From: Bacillus sp. FJAT-52991
Lineage (GTDB): Bacteria > Bacillota > Bacilli > Bacillales > Domibacillaceae
NCBI RefSeq assembly: GCF_037201805.1
Contig: NZ_CP147404.1
Coordinates: 3,020,501 to 3,084,500, forward strand
Direction of reading: 5' to 3'
DNA length: 64,000 nucleotides
Both the position numbers and the translations under genes were made by a program. Under the pieces are notes generated by a model that was not told where the DNA came from, ran no database searches, and saw nothing but the letters and a program-made list of their open reading frames with translations. Below are positions 24,773 to 34,452 of the stretch, one piece after another (the stretch's first letter is position 1; the number at the start of each line of letters is the position of its first letter).

Positions 24773-26743
24773 ATGACTGTGGGATTATTTACAATAGCAA
24801 AAAAGAATCTGAAGAATAACTTTTCCTTCTATTCGTTCTATTTCATTTCAGTCGCTTTTGTGCTGATGGTGTTTTTCTCTTTTATTTCTTTTTCCATGAA
24901 CACTATTATTATGGAAAAGATTTCGTCTGATGGTAGAGTAGAAACGATGTCGAGAGTGGTAGCCATCTTTGTTATGACATTTGTACTCTTCTATATGTCA
25001 TACTCCAATACGTTCTTTATGAAAAAAAGAATGAAAGAGCTTGGAATTTATTCGCTCTTGGGGTATCGAAAGTCAACTATGGTCAAACTATTAACCTTTG
25101 AAAATATTATCATTTGTTTTGCTGCTCTAATTGTAGGAATAGCTTTTGGTGCTATTGCTCATAAAGGAATTGTCGAAGCGATCGTCAGAGTACTAAAATT
25201 ACAGGTCGAAACTTCAGAAGTGCCCCTAATTAATCCTGATGCGGTACTATTCACTTTTATATTTATATTTGCTGTTTTGACTGTCTTATTTTTATCAAAC
25301 TGGATCATCCTTCGAAAAAATTCCTTACTCACTTTGGTGCGTATGGAAAAGAAAGAAGAAAAGCAGGTTAATATTAAAGGAAGCTTCGCGATAGTAGGGC
25401 TAGCATTGATAGGGCTTGGTTATTTCTTCGCTTTTGATATTACACGAGGAACAGAATCATTGTGGAAAACGATAGGGTTTTCACCGATGGCCCTTGTGAC
25501 AATGCTAAGTGTCATACTAGGGACCATTTTCTTTATTCACTCCTTTTTACCTTTGGCTATTCAACAATTGAAAAAAAACAAAAGTTGGTTTTATAAGGAA
25601 TCGACTATTATTATCATTCCAAACTTTATCTTTAAAATCCGTTCGAAGGCAAAGACTTTAATTTTGTTAACTTTATTAGCTGCTGGAACTTTGGCCATAT
25701 TCGGTTCCACGATACTGACTCTTTACTATCCTGTTGCTGCGACAGAACGTATCATACCGTCAGCTATTGAGTTCCCAGTGGAAGATCAACAATTGACTAC
25801 GAAAGCCATTAAAGTTGTAGAAGATACTGTCAGCAAAGAAAACATGGAATACAAAGAAACAACTATTATTCAAGGAACTTCCTCCTCGGATACGTTACCT
25901 CCAGAATATAGTGCAAAGAAAGAACATGGATTTGACCTTATCTCGGAATCGGATTACAAGGCGCTTATAAAAATTCAAGGTAAACATGTAGAGTTTGAAA
26001 AGTTAAAGGACAATGAAAGTATCTTAGTCAAATATCGACCCGAAAAATATAATCCAGATAAAGGAAATGTATACACTTTGACATTAACCCCTACAAATAG
26101 CGTGGATGTCAAAGTGAAAGATACCACATTACTTAACCCAATTGGATTTGCAAATAGTATTGGTACCCTAGTTATCTCGGACAATCTTTACAATGAAATA
26201 AAAACCTTGGGCCTTCCAGAAAAGACGATCATGAGCATTGACGGAACAGATATGCGAAACAACAAAGAAGTGTATGAAAACTTAGCTCCACTATTTAAAA
26301 ACAACAATTTTTTTGCAAGTAGTTATCAAAGAAATGAACTCATTATCCATGAGAATAGTTCAACATTTTTGCTTGTTACCTTTATTACGATCATCTTTTT
26401 CATCGCAACTGGCAGCATTCTCTATTTCCATAGCCTTTCAAGTATGATGTCAAACAAAGATGATTTTACAATTCTAAACCGAATGGGCTATAACAGCAAA
26501 AAGATCAAAAGAATCATAAGCAAAGAAGTTTTTACGTTATTTAGCATCCCCTACATATTAGGGTTAACACATAGTATTTTTGCACTGATCGCCTACAAAT
26601 CCGCTCTAATGGATGACTTAGTAGGAAAAAGCAGCGCCTTTATACTCCCTGTTCTTTTGGCGGTAATTGTTTTCACCTTGGTGTATATCATCTATTATTT
26701 GTTAACCAAACGAGCATGCTATAAAATTATTTTTAATGATTAA
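24773..26743 (+). CDS. BceB-like ABC permease with large extracellular domain
   Basis: The 656-residue permease shows the ten-helix BceB plan: helix 1 at about 18-38, FtsX-like blocks with KKRMKELGIYSLLGYRKSTM (about 83-102), a ~200-residue extracytoplasmic domain between helices 7 and 8 (about 322-525) and three C-terminal helices. In characterised systems this domain takes part in peptide sensing together with the kinase. GGAAGG lies before the ATG. The downstream genes encode a kinase and regulator of a different class than BceRS. Confidence 0.93.
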   Translation: MTVGLFTIAKKNLKNNFSFYSFYFISVAFVLMVFFSFISFSMNTIIMEKISSDGRVETMSRVVAIFVMTFVLFYMSYSNTFFMKKRMKELGIYSLLGYRKSTMVKLLTFENIIICFAALIVGIAFGAIAHKGIVEAIVRVLKLQVETSEVPLINPDAVLFTFIFIFAVLTVLFLSNWIILRKNSLLTLVRMEKKEEKQVNIKGSFAIVGLALIGLGYFFAFDITRGTESLWKTIGFSPMALVTMLSVILGTIFFIHSFLPLAIQQLKKNKSWFYKESTIIIIPNFIFKIRSKAKTLILLTLLAAGTLAIFGSTILTLYYPVAATERIIPSAIEFPVEDQQLTTKAIKVVEDTVSKENMEYKETTIIQGTSSSDTLPPEYSAKKEHGFDLISESDYKALIKIQGKHVEFEKLKDNESILVKYRPEKYNPDKGNVYTLTLTPTNSVDVKVKDTTLLNPIGFANSIGTLVISDNLYNEIKTLGLPEKTIMSIDGTDMRNNKEVYENLAPLFKNNNFFASSYQRNELIIHENSSTFLLVTFITIIFFIATGSILYFHSLSSMMSNKDDFTILNRMGYNSKKIKRIISKEVFTLFSIPYILGLTHSIFALIAYKSALMDDLVGKSSAFILPVLLAVIVFTLVYIIYYLLTKRACYKIIFND

Positions 26744-26751
26744 AGATTTGA

Positions 26752-26795
26752 GATAAAACTGCTGGGCATCTATTGTGCATCAGTTTTATCGTATT
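26752..26795 (+). terminator. Hairpin between the BceB-like gene and the kinase gene
   Basis: GATAAAACTG (26752-26761) pairs perfectly with CAGTTTTATC (26781-26790), followed by GTATTT. The weak tail suggests partial termination or mRNA processing, giving less kinase/regulator than transporter. Confidence 0.6.
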
Positions 26796-26816
26796 TAAAT
26801 TGAAGCTTTTATTTGA

Positions 26817-28427
26817 TTGATGAAGGTAAGTGAGGTTATGAGGAAGTCTTATGAGCAAAAGCAAGTGTATATTTTGATGAACCAGTTTTTTATCGTTGTT
26901 TTTTTGTGCTATGCATATATGCAAAATAACATTGCAGGAACAGAAAATTTAGTATCGCTACTTATTGTATCTTTAATAATCATCGACGGAGCATACATTG
27001 GTTATGTAAATATTAAAGACCATATCACCTTATCAAAGTTTTCGAATTTATTACTTCTAGTTTCATGGCAATTTTTACTATCATTAAATGAAAATCAATT
27101 TTTTCATACACTAAGTACTCTACTTAGTGTAGTAATTCTTTATAAAACTAGCCTATTCTTGCTTTTTTTCTTTTTTCAAGATACTACCTATACATATAAA
27201 AAGATAACGGACTGGACTTTAAAAACTATATGTTCATTCACAATCATATCTATATTTATAAATGATAGGCTGTTTGCAGTTCTATTCTTATGTCAATTTA
27301 TTTTAAGTTTTGGCTGTATGATTTCTCTGTTTTTGAAACATCGAAAACGAATGATCTTTGTCTTAAAAAGCGAAAAAAAACATTTACTCAAATCTTTTGC
27401 TATCATTATTCTTCCCTTTACTGGGTATATTCTGTTGTTTACAGGAAGGCCTGAATATTTGAGTAATTTAGGATGGTATATGATGATTACCCTCCCCTTA
27501 TTTAGCATTCATTCTATTACTTTTAAAAACAAAAAAATTATGGAGAAGTATTTTTCTTTTAAAAAAGGGAATCTCGGAATAATGTCGCTATTTTCTCTTA
27601 TTAGTATCATTTCTCTTGGAATGTTGTTTCATTTTAATGTGATCAACTTTTTCATTATCCTACACACGATTTTTTTATTAGTTCTGCTTTATTTCACATT
27701 ATTATATCGAGATGTAAAAGACACTCTTTTGAATTCGGATACTGAAGAGTCGAGGATGCTGCAAGAGAGTTTTTATACTCATAGTCTCATGCAGGTTGCT
27801 AAAGAGGAAGAACTGAAAAGGGATATTTCTAATTATTTGCACGATGAAATTTTACAAGATATATTATCCATTAAAAATATGATGCATAAATCCAACAAAG
27901 AAGAGATTCATAAAATGATCGTGAACACTCTCGATGACTTAAACTTATCTATACGAGAACAGATGCAAGAGTATCACCCAACCTTATTAAAAACACTCAC
28001 ACTGAAGGAAAACTACATTCATTCAGTAGAGATGATTCAACAAAAATATGGGATGAAAAATATAAAAATAACGTTTAACTGCGAGGAAGATTTATTTTTA
28101 GTTGACCCCTATAATCTAGTGATCTATCGAATGTTAAAAGAATTAGTAACAAACGCATTGAAACATTCAAAATGTTCTCAGCTAGTTTTGAGTTTGGCAC
28201 AGGAAAATGACGAAATAGAGCTAATCGTAAAAGATAATGGGGTAGGCTTAATGGATAATGAAAAGCATATTCCTAATAACCATAGAGGATTGAATTCTAT
28301 TAAAGAGCAGTTGTTTTTGTTAAACGGTAACATGACCATTTCAGAATGCCATCCTTCAGGTTTATGCATCGCTATTCGAATACCTATGCAAGGGGATGAT
28401 TCCTATCAATATTTTATTAATAGATGA
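26817..28427 (+). CDS. Membrane sensor histidine kinase, NarL-system type
   Basis: The 536-residue protein has a long hydrophobic N-terminal half with about eight to ten helices (about 15-310), then a dimerisation region with the phospho-acceptor His in YLHDEILQDILS (about 341-352) and an ATPase domain with N box LVTNALKHS and G box DNGVGL. No extracellular sensor domain is visible, so it probably senses through its membrane part or via the transporter. The start is ambiguous (TTG 26817, ATG 26820 or ATG 26838); none has a good ribosome site. It overlaps the regulator gene by 32 bases. Confidence 0.9.
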   Translation: MMKVSEVMRKSYEQKQVYILMNQFFIVVFLCYAYMQNNIAGTENLVSLLIVSLIIIDGAYIGYVNIKDHITLSKFSNLLLLVSWQFLLSLNENQFFHTLSTLLSVVILYKTSLFLLFFFFQDTTYTYKKITDWTLKTICSFTIISIFINDRLFAVLFLCQFILSFGCMISLFLKHRKRMIFVLKSEKKHLLKSFAIIILPFTGYILLFTGRPEYLSNLGWYMMITLPLFSIHSITFKNKKIMEKYFSFKKGNLGIMSLFSLISIISLGMLFHFNVINFFIILHTIFLLVLLYFTLLYRDVKDTLLNSDTEESRMLQESFYTHSLMQVAKEEELKRDISNYLHDEILQDILSIKNMMHKSNKEEIHKMIVNTLDDLNLSIREQMQEYHPTLLKTLTLKENYIHSVEMIQQKYGMKNIKITFNCEEDLFLVDPYNLVIYRMLKELVTNALKHSKCSQLVLSLAQENDEIELIVKDNGVGLMDNEKHIPNNHRGLNSIKEQLFLLNGNMTISECHPSGLCIAIRIPMQGDDSYQYFINR

Positions 28428-29013
28428 CCACGCTTTATTTGCAAAAAGCTTAGAAATAGCCTTAGAGGACTATCCTGAAATAGATCATTTTTACTCATTA
28501 CACAGTATTGAGAATACCACTGCAAACATAGAAAAGTTTAAACCGGACATCACTTTAATCGATATTAATTTAAGCAACATCAGTAGTGAAGATGGTTTAC
28601 AATTAGCCAAAAGCATTATTAACAGCAAATGCAAAACGAAAATCGTCATGTTAACAGGCTATGACTTGCCTGTCTATCGGCATGAAGCACAAAAAATTGG
28701 AGTAAGTGGCTTTATTAATAAAAACATTATGCCCGATAAGTTATTACAAATCTTAATGGAGATTAATCAGGGGCGTTCTTATTTTCCAATGTCCTCTGAA
28801 CATATAGAGGAATTGACTAATAGTGAAAAACAAATCTTACAATTACTAGCTGATGGATATAAGCGTAAAGAGATTGCTTCTAAGTTATATGCTAGTGAAC
28901 GTACAATTTCAAACCATATCCAACATATATTTGACAAACTAGAGGTTTCATCTTCATTAGAAGCTGTCACAAAAGGAATAAAATTAGGGTATATTCAGCC
29001 TCATTATGAGTAG
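28396..29013 (+). CDS. NarL/LuxR-type response regulator
   Basis: The 205-residue regulator has a receiver domain (LLIDDHALF acidic pocket at 7-15, phospho-acceptor Asp in PDITLIDINLS, Lys in SGFINKNI) and a LuxR helix-turn-helix (NSEKQILQLLADGYKRKEIA, then SERTISNHIQHI). The start lies inside the kinase gene, so expression is coupled. It presumably activates the BceAB-like operon. Typical Bce modules use OmpR-type BceR regulators, so this combination is atypical. Confidence 0.92.
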   Translation: MIPINILLIDDHALFAKSLEIALEDYPEIDHFYSLHSIENTTANIEKFKPDITLIDINLSNISSEDGLQLAKSIINSKCKTKIVMLTGYDLPVYRHEAQKIGVSGFINKNIMPDKLLQILMEINQGRSYFPMSSEHIEELTNSEKQILQLLADGYKRKEIASKLYASERTISNHIQHIFDKLEVSSSLEAVTKGIKLGYIQPHYE

Positions 29014-29047
29014 TTAATTAGAGGCTCTTCAACTTTATTACATTGAT

Positions 29048-29083
29048 AGACGTTTTCTGGAGTACAGAGAACGTCTTTGTTCT
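29048..29083 (+). terminator. Terminator of the kinase-regulator pair
   Basis: AGACGTT (29048-29054) pairs with AACGTCT (29070-29076), extended by TCT/AGA, and is followed by TTGTTCT. Confidence 0.7.
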
Positions 29084-29087
29084 AAAA

Positions 29088-29186
29088 TTGGAGAACTGGG
29101 AAGCAGCATATTTAGCAGGAATTATAGATGAGGAAGGATCGATTACTTATAATACGGTTCACCGCGTTGTATCTAAAATTAGGCAA
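29088..29186 (+). pseudogene. Fragment of a LAGLIDADG homing endonuclease
   Basis: In one frame the sequence reads LENWEAAYLAGIIDEEGSIT, a textbook LAGLIDADG motif region (AAYLAGIIDgEGSI). The frame continues only about 12 residues with plausible sequence before running antisense into the radical SAM gene. No ribosome site or start is present. It is a relic, probably of a freestanding endonuclease. Confidence 0.6.
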
Positions 29187-29236
29187 TGGCTTAGGATGAA
29201 TCCCTCTAACTTACTCACCCCTCACCATTTGCCTAT

Positions 29237-30115
29237 CTATTTCCCAAACCTTTTACGATATCCGCATTTTCTACATAGTTCCTCTACTGCTACTCTTTGT
29301 GAAAACCCATCTACAAGGTTTTTTGCTCGATCTCCTTCAATAATCTCAGAAAATGAGGCATCATTAATATTTCCAAGGTTGATTACTCCCTCACCATCCA
29401 AGCAACAAGGAATCACCGTTCCGTTCGCTAAAATGCCCGCTTGATTTCGAAGACCATAACAGAATCCCTTTCCATCATCCTCTTCTTCATGCAATGCCGG
29501 CCATTGAAATTCGTAATCTTGATTGATGTAGATGCGATCTGCAATTTTCACACCACTTCCTGGTACGACCTTCTCTTCAATTTTGTAGTTTAAATCAAAT
29601 TCTTTCTCAATGATTTCTAGTAATTGTCTGTTTCGTTGTCTTTCCAGATTCGTCGCATTGTCTTGTGTAAGATTCCATAGTCTCAACGAAACAATCATTT
29701 CGGATTGGCTCGTTGCTTCTTTAATAAAAGAAAGGATACTCCTCACATATCCTTCCTTATCTGTAGAACCTTCATGGCCATCAAAGCTATGGAGTGAAAA
29801 ATTCATCTGTCTTAGTGCTGGTTTATTTAATAATTTGTCCTTCTTTTTATTAATTAATGTTCCATTCGTTGTAATATTAACTTTAAACCCTTTTTCATGA
29901 CTTAAATCTAACAACTGGCCTATTTTAGGATGGAGCAGCGGCTCACCTTTTACATGTAAATAAATGTAGTCTGTATGAGGTTTAATTTGGTCTAATCTCT
30001 TAGAAAAATCCTCCATAGAAATGAATTGCTTCTGCCGTTCTGTTGGCGGACAAAAACTGCACGCAAGATTACACACACTTGTAATCTCTAAGTAAAACTT
30101 CTTAAATTTTTTCAA
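29237..30115 (-). CDS. Radical SAM protein with SPASM-like C-terminus
   Basis: The 292-residue protein has the radical SAM cluster motif CNLACSFC (CxxxCxxC, about 16-23), the GEP-type motif KGEPLLHPK, and a cysteine-rich C-terminus (FCYG, PCCLDGEG, LCRKCGY) that could hold auxiliary clusters as in SPASM proteins. The start is TTG 30115 behind GAGGAAT. Such enzymes modify peptides or cofactors. No precursor peptide gene is evident: the flanks are relics and an unrelated small gene, so the substrate is unknown. Confidence 0.85.
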   Translation of the reverse strand: MKKFKKFYLEITSVCNLACSFCPPTERQKQFISMEDFSKRLDQIKPHTDYIYLHVKGEPLLHPKIGQLLDLSHEKGFKVNITTNGTLINKKKDKLLNKPALRQMNFSLHSFDGHEGSTDKEGYVRSILSFIKEATSQSEMIVSLRLWNLTQDNATNLERQRNRQLLEIIEKEFDLNYKIEEKVVPGSGVKIADRIYINQDYEFQWPALHEEEDDGKGFCYGLRNQAGILANGTVIPCCLDGEGVINLGNINDASFSEIIEGDRAKNLVDGFSQRVAVEELCRKCGYRKRFGK

Positions 30116-30257
30116 CTTCGATTCCTCGCTTTTTTGACTACTTAGAACAGGATGAAATATTGTTCTATCCCTATTACAACATATTTTTTCAGAAAATGTT
30201 CCCTCATCTATTGAATGATCCTAATTATTATGACGGATCTGTTGAAATAACCATGAT

Positions 30258-30440
30258 TTATCCATTTTTAGATACTGGAATGAATAATTCCTCCATCGTT
30301 ATTCCTAAACTCTTCGCTTTATCAAAGGCCAGCTGTAACCTTGGATCATACTTATTGTTCTCGATCGCGTTAATTGTTTGCCTACTTACATTTTTAACTC
30401 CAAAAAATAAAAAATACGCCTTTAGGTGTGGAGCTCTATG
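30258..30440 (-). pseudogene. C-terminal remnant of an XRE-family regulator
   Basis: The minus strand reads GVKNVSRQTINAIENNKYDP, then LQLAFDKAKSLGITMEELF and a stop at 30258, which is the second half of a Cro/CI-type helix-turn-helix protein. The first ~30 residues are missing; upstream codons soon meet a stop. No start or ribosome site is present. Confidence 0.65.
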
Positions 30441-30489
30441 CTATTATTTAGATAGATTTGGAATAAATAAACAGCAATGGAGGTCAATA

Positions 30490-30900
30490 ATGAGCTACGA
30501 TTTGATGGTATTTGAAGTGAAGGATGCACCAACGAATAAAAAAGCATTTATGGAGTGGTATGACCAGCAAACAGAATGGACAGAGAACCACAACTATGAT
30601 GATCCAGCAGTAACCTCTGAAGCGCTACGTAACTGGTATATGGATATGATTAAGGTATATGCTCCGATGAACGGTCCTTATGCGTTATCCGAAGAGGATT
30701 TCGACAATTTGGGAGATAAAGAGGTATATGTGACAGACTACTCTGTCGGGCGGAGCGTTATCTATGCCGCTTTTGCCTGGTCGCTGGCAGACCAAGTCTA
30801 TAACCAGTTCAGGGAACTGGCGTTGAAGCATAAAGTCGGCTTTTTTGACGCGAGCGGTGACGGTGATATTATTTTGCCTGACGTCAGTAAAATAGACTGA
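30490..30900 (+). CDS. Conserved hypothetical 136-residue protein
   Basis: An ATG at 30490 with GGAGG seven bases upstream opens a 136-residue acidic soluble protein. It begins MSYDLMVFEVKDAPTNKKAF and includes TDYSVGRSVIYAAFAWSLAD and HKVGFFDASGDGDIILP. I recall similar proteins of unknown function in proteobacteria and other phyla, sometimes in immunity-like contexts. It has its own terminator and no partner genes, and sits between relics and ssrA, so it may be an acquired gene. Confidence 0.8.
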   Translation: MSYDLMVFEVKDAPTNKKAFMEWYDQQTEWTENHNYDDPAVTSEALRNWYMDMIKVYAPMNGPYALSEEDFDNLGDKEVYVTDYSVGRSVIYAAFAWSLADQVYNQFRELALKHKVGFFDASGDGDIILPDVSKID

Positions 30901-30950
30901 TTCTGTCATCATTTCACCATTTGATCCTTACTTACATCTTTTAAAACAGA

Positions 30951-31020
30951 CAAAGCCCTCAAGATAAGGACTTTGTCGACAGTTTGGGTCGAGAAAATAC
31001 ATTTTCTCGACCTTTTCATT
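30951..31020 (+). terminator. Double hairpin after the 136-residue gene
   Basis: A first hairpin (ACAAAG/CTTTGT, 30951-30977) is followed by GGTCGAGAAAAT (30987-30998) paired perfectly with ATTTTCTCGACC (31001-31012), then TTTTCATTT. The second hairpin is a good plus-strand terminator. Confidence 0.85.
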
Positions 31021-31051
31021 TCAAATAAGTCTGCATTTTATTTAATAGAAT

Positions 31052-31085
31052 TAAAATAAAAAACCACCAAATATGTATTTGGTGG
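31052..31085 (-). terminator. ssrA terminator overlapping the tmRNA 3' end
   Basis: CCACCAAATA and TATTTGGTGG (31064-31073 with 31076-31085) form the stem, with TTTTTTATTTTA after it on the minus strand. The stem includes the encoded CCA of tmRNA. Confidence 0.88.
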
Positions 31086-31439
31086 AGACGGTGGGAGTTG
31101 AACCCACGTCCAAAGATAACGGCACTTAAGCTTCTACGAGTGTAGTCGATATATTCATGTTTCGCTAACTTCTCTGCCTATCGACAGGCGTTAAAGCCGC
31201 TAGTCTGGTTGTTCTCTTCCTTCTTCCTCAGACGGTGGAATCCGGCGTAACCCGCTAAAGTTGAGTCCGCTACCCTACCACACGGGTGATGGAGGGGCGA
31301 ACCGCTAAGCGCTTATTAAGCAGCTAAAGCGAAATTGTTTTGTTGTTTGCCAGTTATAGGCTTTGACGTTTTAACGAGGCCGATCCCCTCGACTCGCAAC
31401 CTAAGCTCGAACTACCCCTGTCGAATCCGTAACGTCCCC
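31080..31439 (-). ncRNA. ssrA: Transfer-messenger RNA (tmRNA)
   Basis: The RNA rescues stalled ribosomes and adds a degradation tag. The 5' end GGGGACGTTACGGATTCGAC and 3' end with GGGTTCAACTCCCACC and an encoded CCA form the tRNA-Ala-like half. The tag frame at 31351-31316 reads GKQQNNFALAA then TAA, so the full tag is AGKQQNNFALAA, ending in the ClpXP-type ALAA degron. Length is about 360 nt, close to the Bacillus molecule. smpB lies directly upstream. Confidence 0.97.
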
Positions 31440-31507
31440 ATGTTAAAAGGGTTGCGGATGCTCCAGGCTATCAGCCAGAGCTAAGTTGTCATTTAGTGAC
31501 AGGACTA

Positions 31508-31535
31508 ATTATAGCATACTCACGAAAAAAATCAA
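31508..31535 (-). promoter_or_regulatory. Promoter of ssrA
   Basis: On the minus strand TTGATT (31530-31535) and TATAAT (31508-31513) are separated by 16 bases. The predicted start leaves a leader of about 60 bases with a small hairpin before the mature 5' end, which would be trimmed by RNase P. Confidence 0.65.
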
Positions 31536-31551
31536 CCGAACGACGCTGGTA

Positions 31552-32022
31552 TTACATTCCTTTTTGGCGATCACGGAAAGCTCTTTCGATATCGCGCTTC
31601 GCCTCTTTTTTCTTTAAGTCTTCGCGTTTATCATATTTCTTTTTCCCTTTTCCAAGACCGATTAGCACTTTCGCATAGCCATCTTTTAAGTACATTTTCA
31701 ACGGCACAATCGCGTAACCGGCTTCCTTCGTCTCACCAATTAGCTTATTGATTTGCTTGCGGTGCAGAAGCAATTTTCTTGTGCGCAATGGCTCATGATT
31801 ATAGCGATTTCCTTGCTCATATGGGCTGATGTGCATATTATGAATGAACACTTCTCCCTGTTGAATACGAGCGAACGCATCCTTTAAATTCACACGGCCA
31901 TTGCGGATCGATTTGATTTCCGTTCCTTGCAGTACAATTCCCGCTTCATATGTTTCTTCAATAAAATAATCGTGGCCCGCTTTCTTATTTTGAGCGACGA
32001 CTTTTCCCTCTCCCTTTGGCAT
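31552..32022 (-). CDS. smpB: SmpB, tmRNA-binding protein
   Basis: The 156-residue protein matches SmpB along its length, with [20 protein letters not shown] and [20 protein letters not shown], and the basic C-terminal tail that mimics mRNA in the ribosome decoding channel. It delivers tmRNA to stalled ribosomes. The start is ATG 32022 (MPKGEGK), with GGAAGGTG six bases upstream; an in-frame GTG at 32031 overlaps that site and is unlikely. It follows rnr, as in other Bacilli, and RNase R cooperates with tmRNA. Confidence 0.97.
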   Translation of the reverse strand: MPKGEGKVVAQNKKAGHDYFIEETYEAGIVLQGTEIKSIRNGRVNLKDAFARIQQGEVFIHNMHISPYEQGNRYNHEPLRTRKLLLHRKQINKLIGETKEAGYAIVPLKMYLKDGYAKVLIGLGKGKKKYDKREDLKKKEAKRDIERAFRDRQKGM

Positions 32023-32085
32023 TGCTTTCACCTTCCATTGTTAAAATTCAACATCTAGCCGGTAGCCGTAGCTACCGGCAGATGA

Positions 32086-34431
32086 TTAACCTTTGTTTTT
32101 ACGTTGCTTCTTCATTTTTTTCGGCACACCCTCGTAATATTTGCCTCTTTTTTTCTTTTTGCGAGGTGACTGATTGGACCATTCTCCGGCTGACTCTTTT
32201 TCGCTATTCCCTTGAGAACCGCGCTTTTTCTCGTTATTGGACTTTAATTTTACCACTTTTGGTTGCTCTTTAAACGAGCGCTTTTTGATATTTTTCATGC
32301 CGACAATTTCAAAGTCGATCGATTGCTCTTCTTTGTTGACGTTGGTGACGCGGACGGTGATTTCATCGCCAATACGGAATACGTTTCCTGTCCGTTCACC
32401 GATCATCGCATAATGACGCTCATCGTAGCGATAATAGTCATCCGTCATATAAGAGACGTGGACAAGCCCTTCAATCGTATTCGGCAGCTCAACAAACATT
32501 CCAAAGTTCGTGACGGAACTAATAATGCCATCGAATTCCTCACCAATTTTATCAAGCATATATTCCGCTTTTTTCAGTTCATCGGTGTCGCGTTCAGCAT
32601 CAACGGCGCGGCGCTCCATATTCGATGTATGTTCAGCAATGCCCGATAGGCGTGCATCCCATTTCGCTTGCGTTGCTGGGTCAATTTCTCCATTGATTAA
32701 ATATGTGCGGATTAAGCGGTGCACAATTAAATCTGGATAACGGCGAATTGGTGACGTGAAATGCGTGTAAAATTCGGTTGATAACCCGAAGTGGCCAAGG
32801 CTATCTGGATTATATTTCGCTTGCTGCATCGAACGTAGCATCACCGTAGAAATCACGACTTCTTCCGGCTTTCCTTCAATCGCTTCAATGATTTCTTGGA
32901 GCGCACGCGGATGAACGACATTCGCCGTTCCTTTGACGATCAAGCCAAAGTTCGTAATAAATTCAAAGAAACGCTGTAGCTTGTCTTCTTTCGGATCTTC
33001 GTGAATTCGGTAAATAAACGGTACATCCATCCAGTGGAAATGCTCCGCCACTGTTTCATTAGCCACAAGCATAAATTCTTCGATTAACCGCTCAGCCACT
33101 GAACGCTCACGCAATACGACATCGGTCGGCTTGCCATCTTCATCGACTAATACTTTCGATTCTTTAAAATCGAAATCAATCGCTCCACGTTTTTTCCGCT
33201 TTTCACGTAAGATCGCAGCGAGTGTTTCCATGTCTTCAAATACCGGCACGAGCGGCTCGTATTTTTGACGCAGCTCCTCATCCTTGTCGACAAGGATACT
33301 GTTGACATCACTATACGTCATGCGCTCCGTTGTTTTAATAACGCTTTGGAAAATTTCGTGGCTAACGACTTCTCCGGCTTCATTGATTTCCATATCACAA
33401 GACAACGTCAGGCGATCTACTTGCGGATTAAGCGAGCAAATACCGTTTGATAAGCGATGCGGAATCATCGGGATGACGCGATCCACTAAATACACACTCG
33501 TGCCGCGTTCGTATGCCTCACGATCGATCGGTGAATCTTCTGTTACATAATGGCTGACATCAGCGATATGCACACCTAATTTATAATGTCCATTGTCAAG
33601 CTTTGTGACGGTAACGGCATCATCGAGATCCTTTGCATCCGCTCCATCAATCGTGACAATCGTCTCCCCACGCAAATCACGGCGATTGTCGGTATCTTTT
33701 GGATCAATCGTATCTGGGACAGCATTGGCTTGTTCCATCACTTCTTCAGGAAATTCCTGCGGCAAGCCATGCTTATAAATAATCGACATAATATCAACGC
33801 CTGGGTCATTTTTATGCCCAAGAATTTCGATGATTTCTCCCTCGGCATTTTTGCGCCCTTCCGGATAAGACGTAATTTTGACGACGACTTTATGCCCTTC
33901 TACTGCCCCTTTTGTTGCTTCTTTCGGGATAAAAATATCGCTGGCGAATTTCTTGTCATCCGGGACGACAAAGCCGAAATGCTTGCTGTCGGTGTATGTG
34001 CCGACAATTTCACTTTTGCCGCGCTCTAGAATACGGACAACCGTTCCTTCTCGGCGAGACCCGCTCGTTTCAGATGTCACCCGAACGAGAGCAATATCTC
34101 CATTTAATGCTCCATTTGTTTCATGCGGCGGAATGAAAATATCATCCATTCCTGGCTCTTCTGATAGTAAAAAAGCAAAGCCTTTCGCATGACCAGAAAT
34201 TTTCCCGCGAATTAAATTCATTTTTTCCGGCAAGCCGTAGCGGTTCGCTCTTGTGCGAACAACTAGTCCTTTTTCTTCCATATAGACAAGCGCCTTCACA
34301 AAGTCTTTAAAATCCAAAGAATCTTCTATCTCAAGCACTTCTTCTAGTTCTTTCACCGTTAGCGGCTTGTAGCTTTCTTCCTTCATATACGTCAGCAGTC
34401 GCTCGACATGCTGTTTCGTTTCCTGTTCCAT
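32086..34431 (-). CDS. rnr: Ribonuclease R
   Basis: The 781-residue 3'-5' exoribonuclease has an N-terminal winged helix (about 5-65), cold-shock domains (about 70-225), the RNB catalytic domain with the metal-binding Asp cluster in [12 protein letters not shown], an S1 domain (about 630-715) and a Lys-rich tail ending in basic clusters. It degrades structured RNA, including mRNA released by tmRNA. It lies between est and smpB; the 54-base gap to smpB contains a GC hairpin (32058-32079) without a U-run. Confidence 0.97.
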   Translation of the reverse strand: MEQETKQHVERLLTYMKEESYKPLTVKELEEVLEIEDSLDFKDFVKALVYMEEKGLVVRTRANRYGLPEKMNLIRGKISGHAKGFAFLLSEEPGMDDIFIPPHETNGALNGDIALVRVTSETSGSRREGTVVRILERGKSEIVGTYTDSKHFGFVVPDDKKFASDIFIPKEATKGAVEGHKVVVKITSYPEGRKNAEGEIIEILGHKNDPGVDIMSIIYKHGLPQEFPEEVMEQANAVPDTIDPKDTDNRRDLRGETIVTIDGADAKDLDDAVTVTKLDNGHYKLGVHIADVSHYVTEDSPIDREAYERGTSVYLVDRVIPMIPHRLSNGICSLNPQVDRLTLSCDMEINEAGEVVSHEIFQSVIKTTERMTYSDVNSILVDKDEELRQKYEPLVPVFEDMETLAAILREKRKKRGAIDFDFKESKVLVDEDGKPTDVVLRERSVAERLIEEFMLVANETVAEHFHWMDVPFIYRIHEDPKEDKLQRFFEFITNFGLIVKGTANVVHPRALQEIIEAIEGKPEEVVISTVMLRSMQQAKYNPDSLGHFGLSTEFYTHFTSPIRRYPDLIVHRLIRTYLINGEIDPATQAKWDARLSGIAEHTSNMERRAVDAERDTDELKKAEYMLDKIGEEFDGIISSVTNFGMFVELPNTIEGLVHVSYMTDDYYRYDERHYAMIGERTGNVFRIGDEITVRVTNVNKEEQSIDFEIVGMKNIKKRSFKEQPKVVKLKSNNEKKRGSQGNSEKESAGEWSNQSPRKKKKRGKYYEGVPKKMKKQRKNKG

Positions 34432-34452
34432 ATATGTTCCCTCCTGTTCTCT

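Noticed and set aside
29187..29444. Continuation of the LAGLIDADG frame
   Set aside because: Beyond about 29186 the codons lose homing-endonuclease character and from 29237 are antisense to the radical SAM gene.
30160..30489. In-frame plus-strand extension upstream of the 136-residue protein
   Set aside because: The extension is antisense to the XRE remnant; the ATG at 30490 has a good ribosome site and begins the recognisable protein.
32045..32085. GC hairpin between rnr and smpB as terminator
   Set aside because: The stem is good but no U-run follows on the minus strand; it is more likely a processing or stabilising structure.
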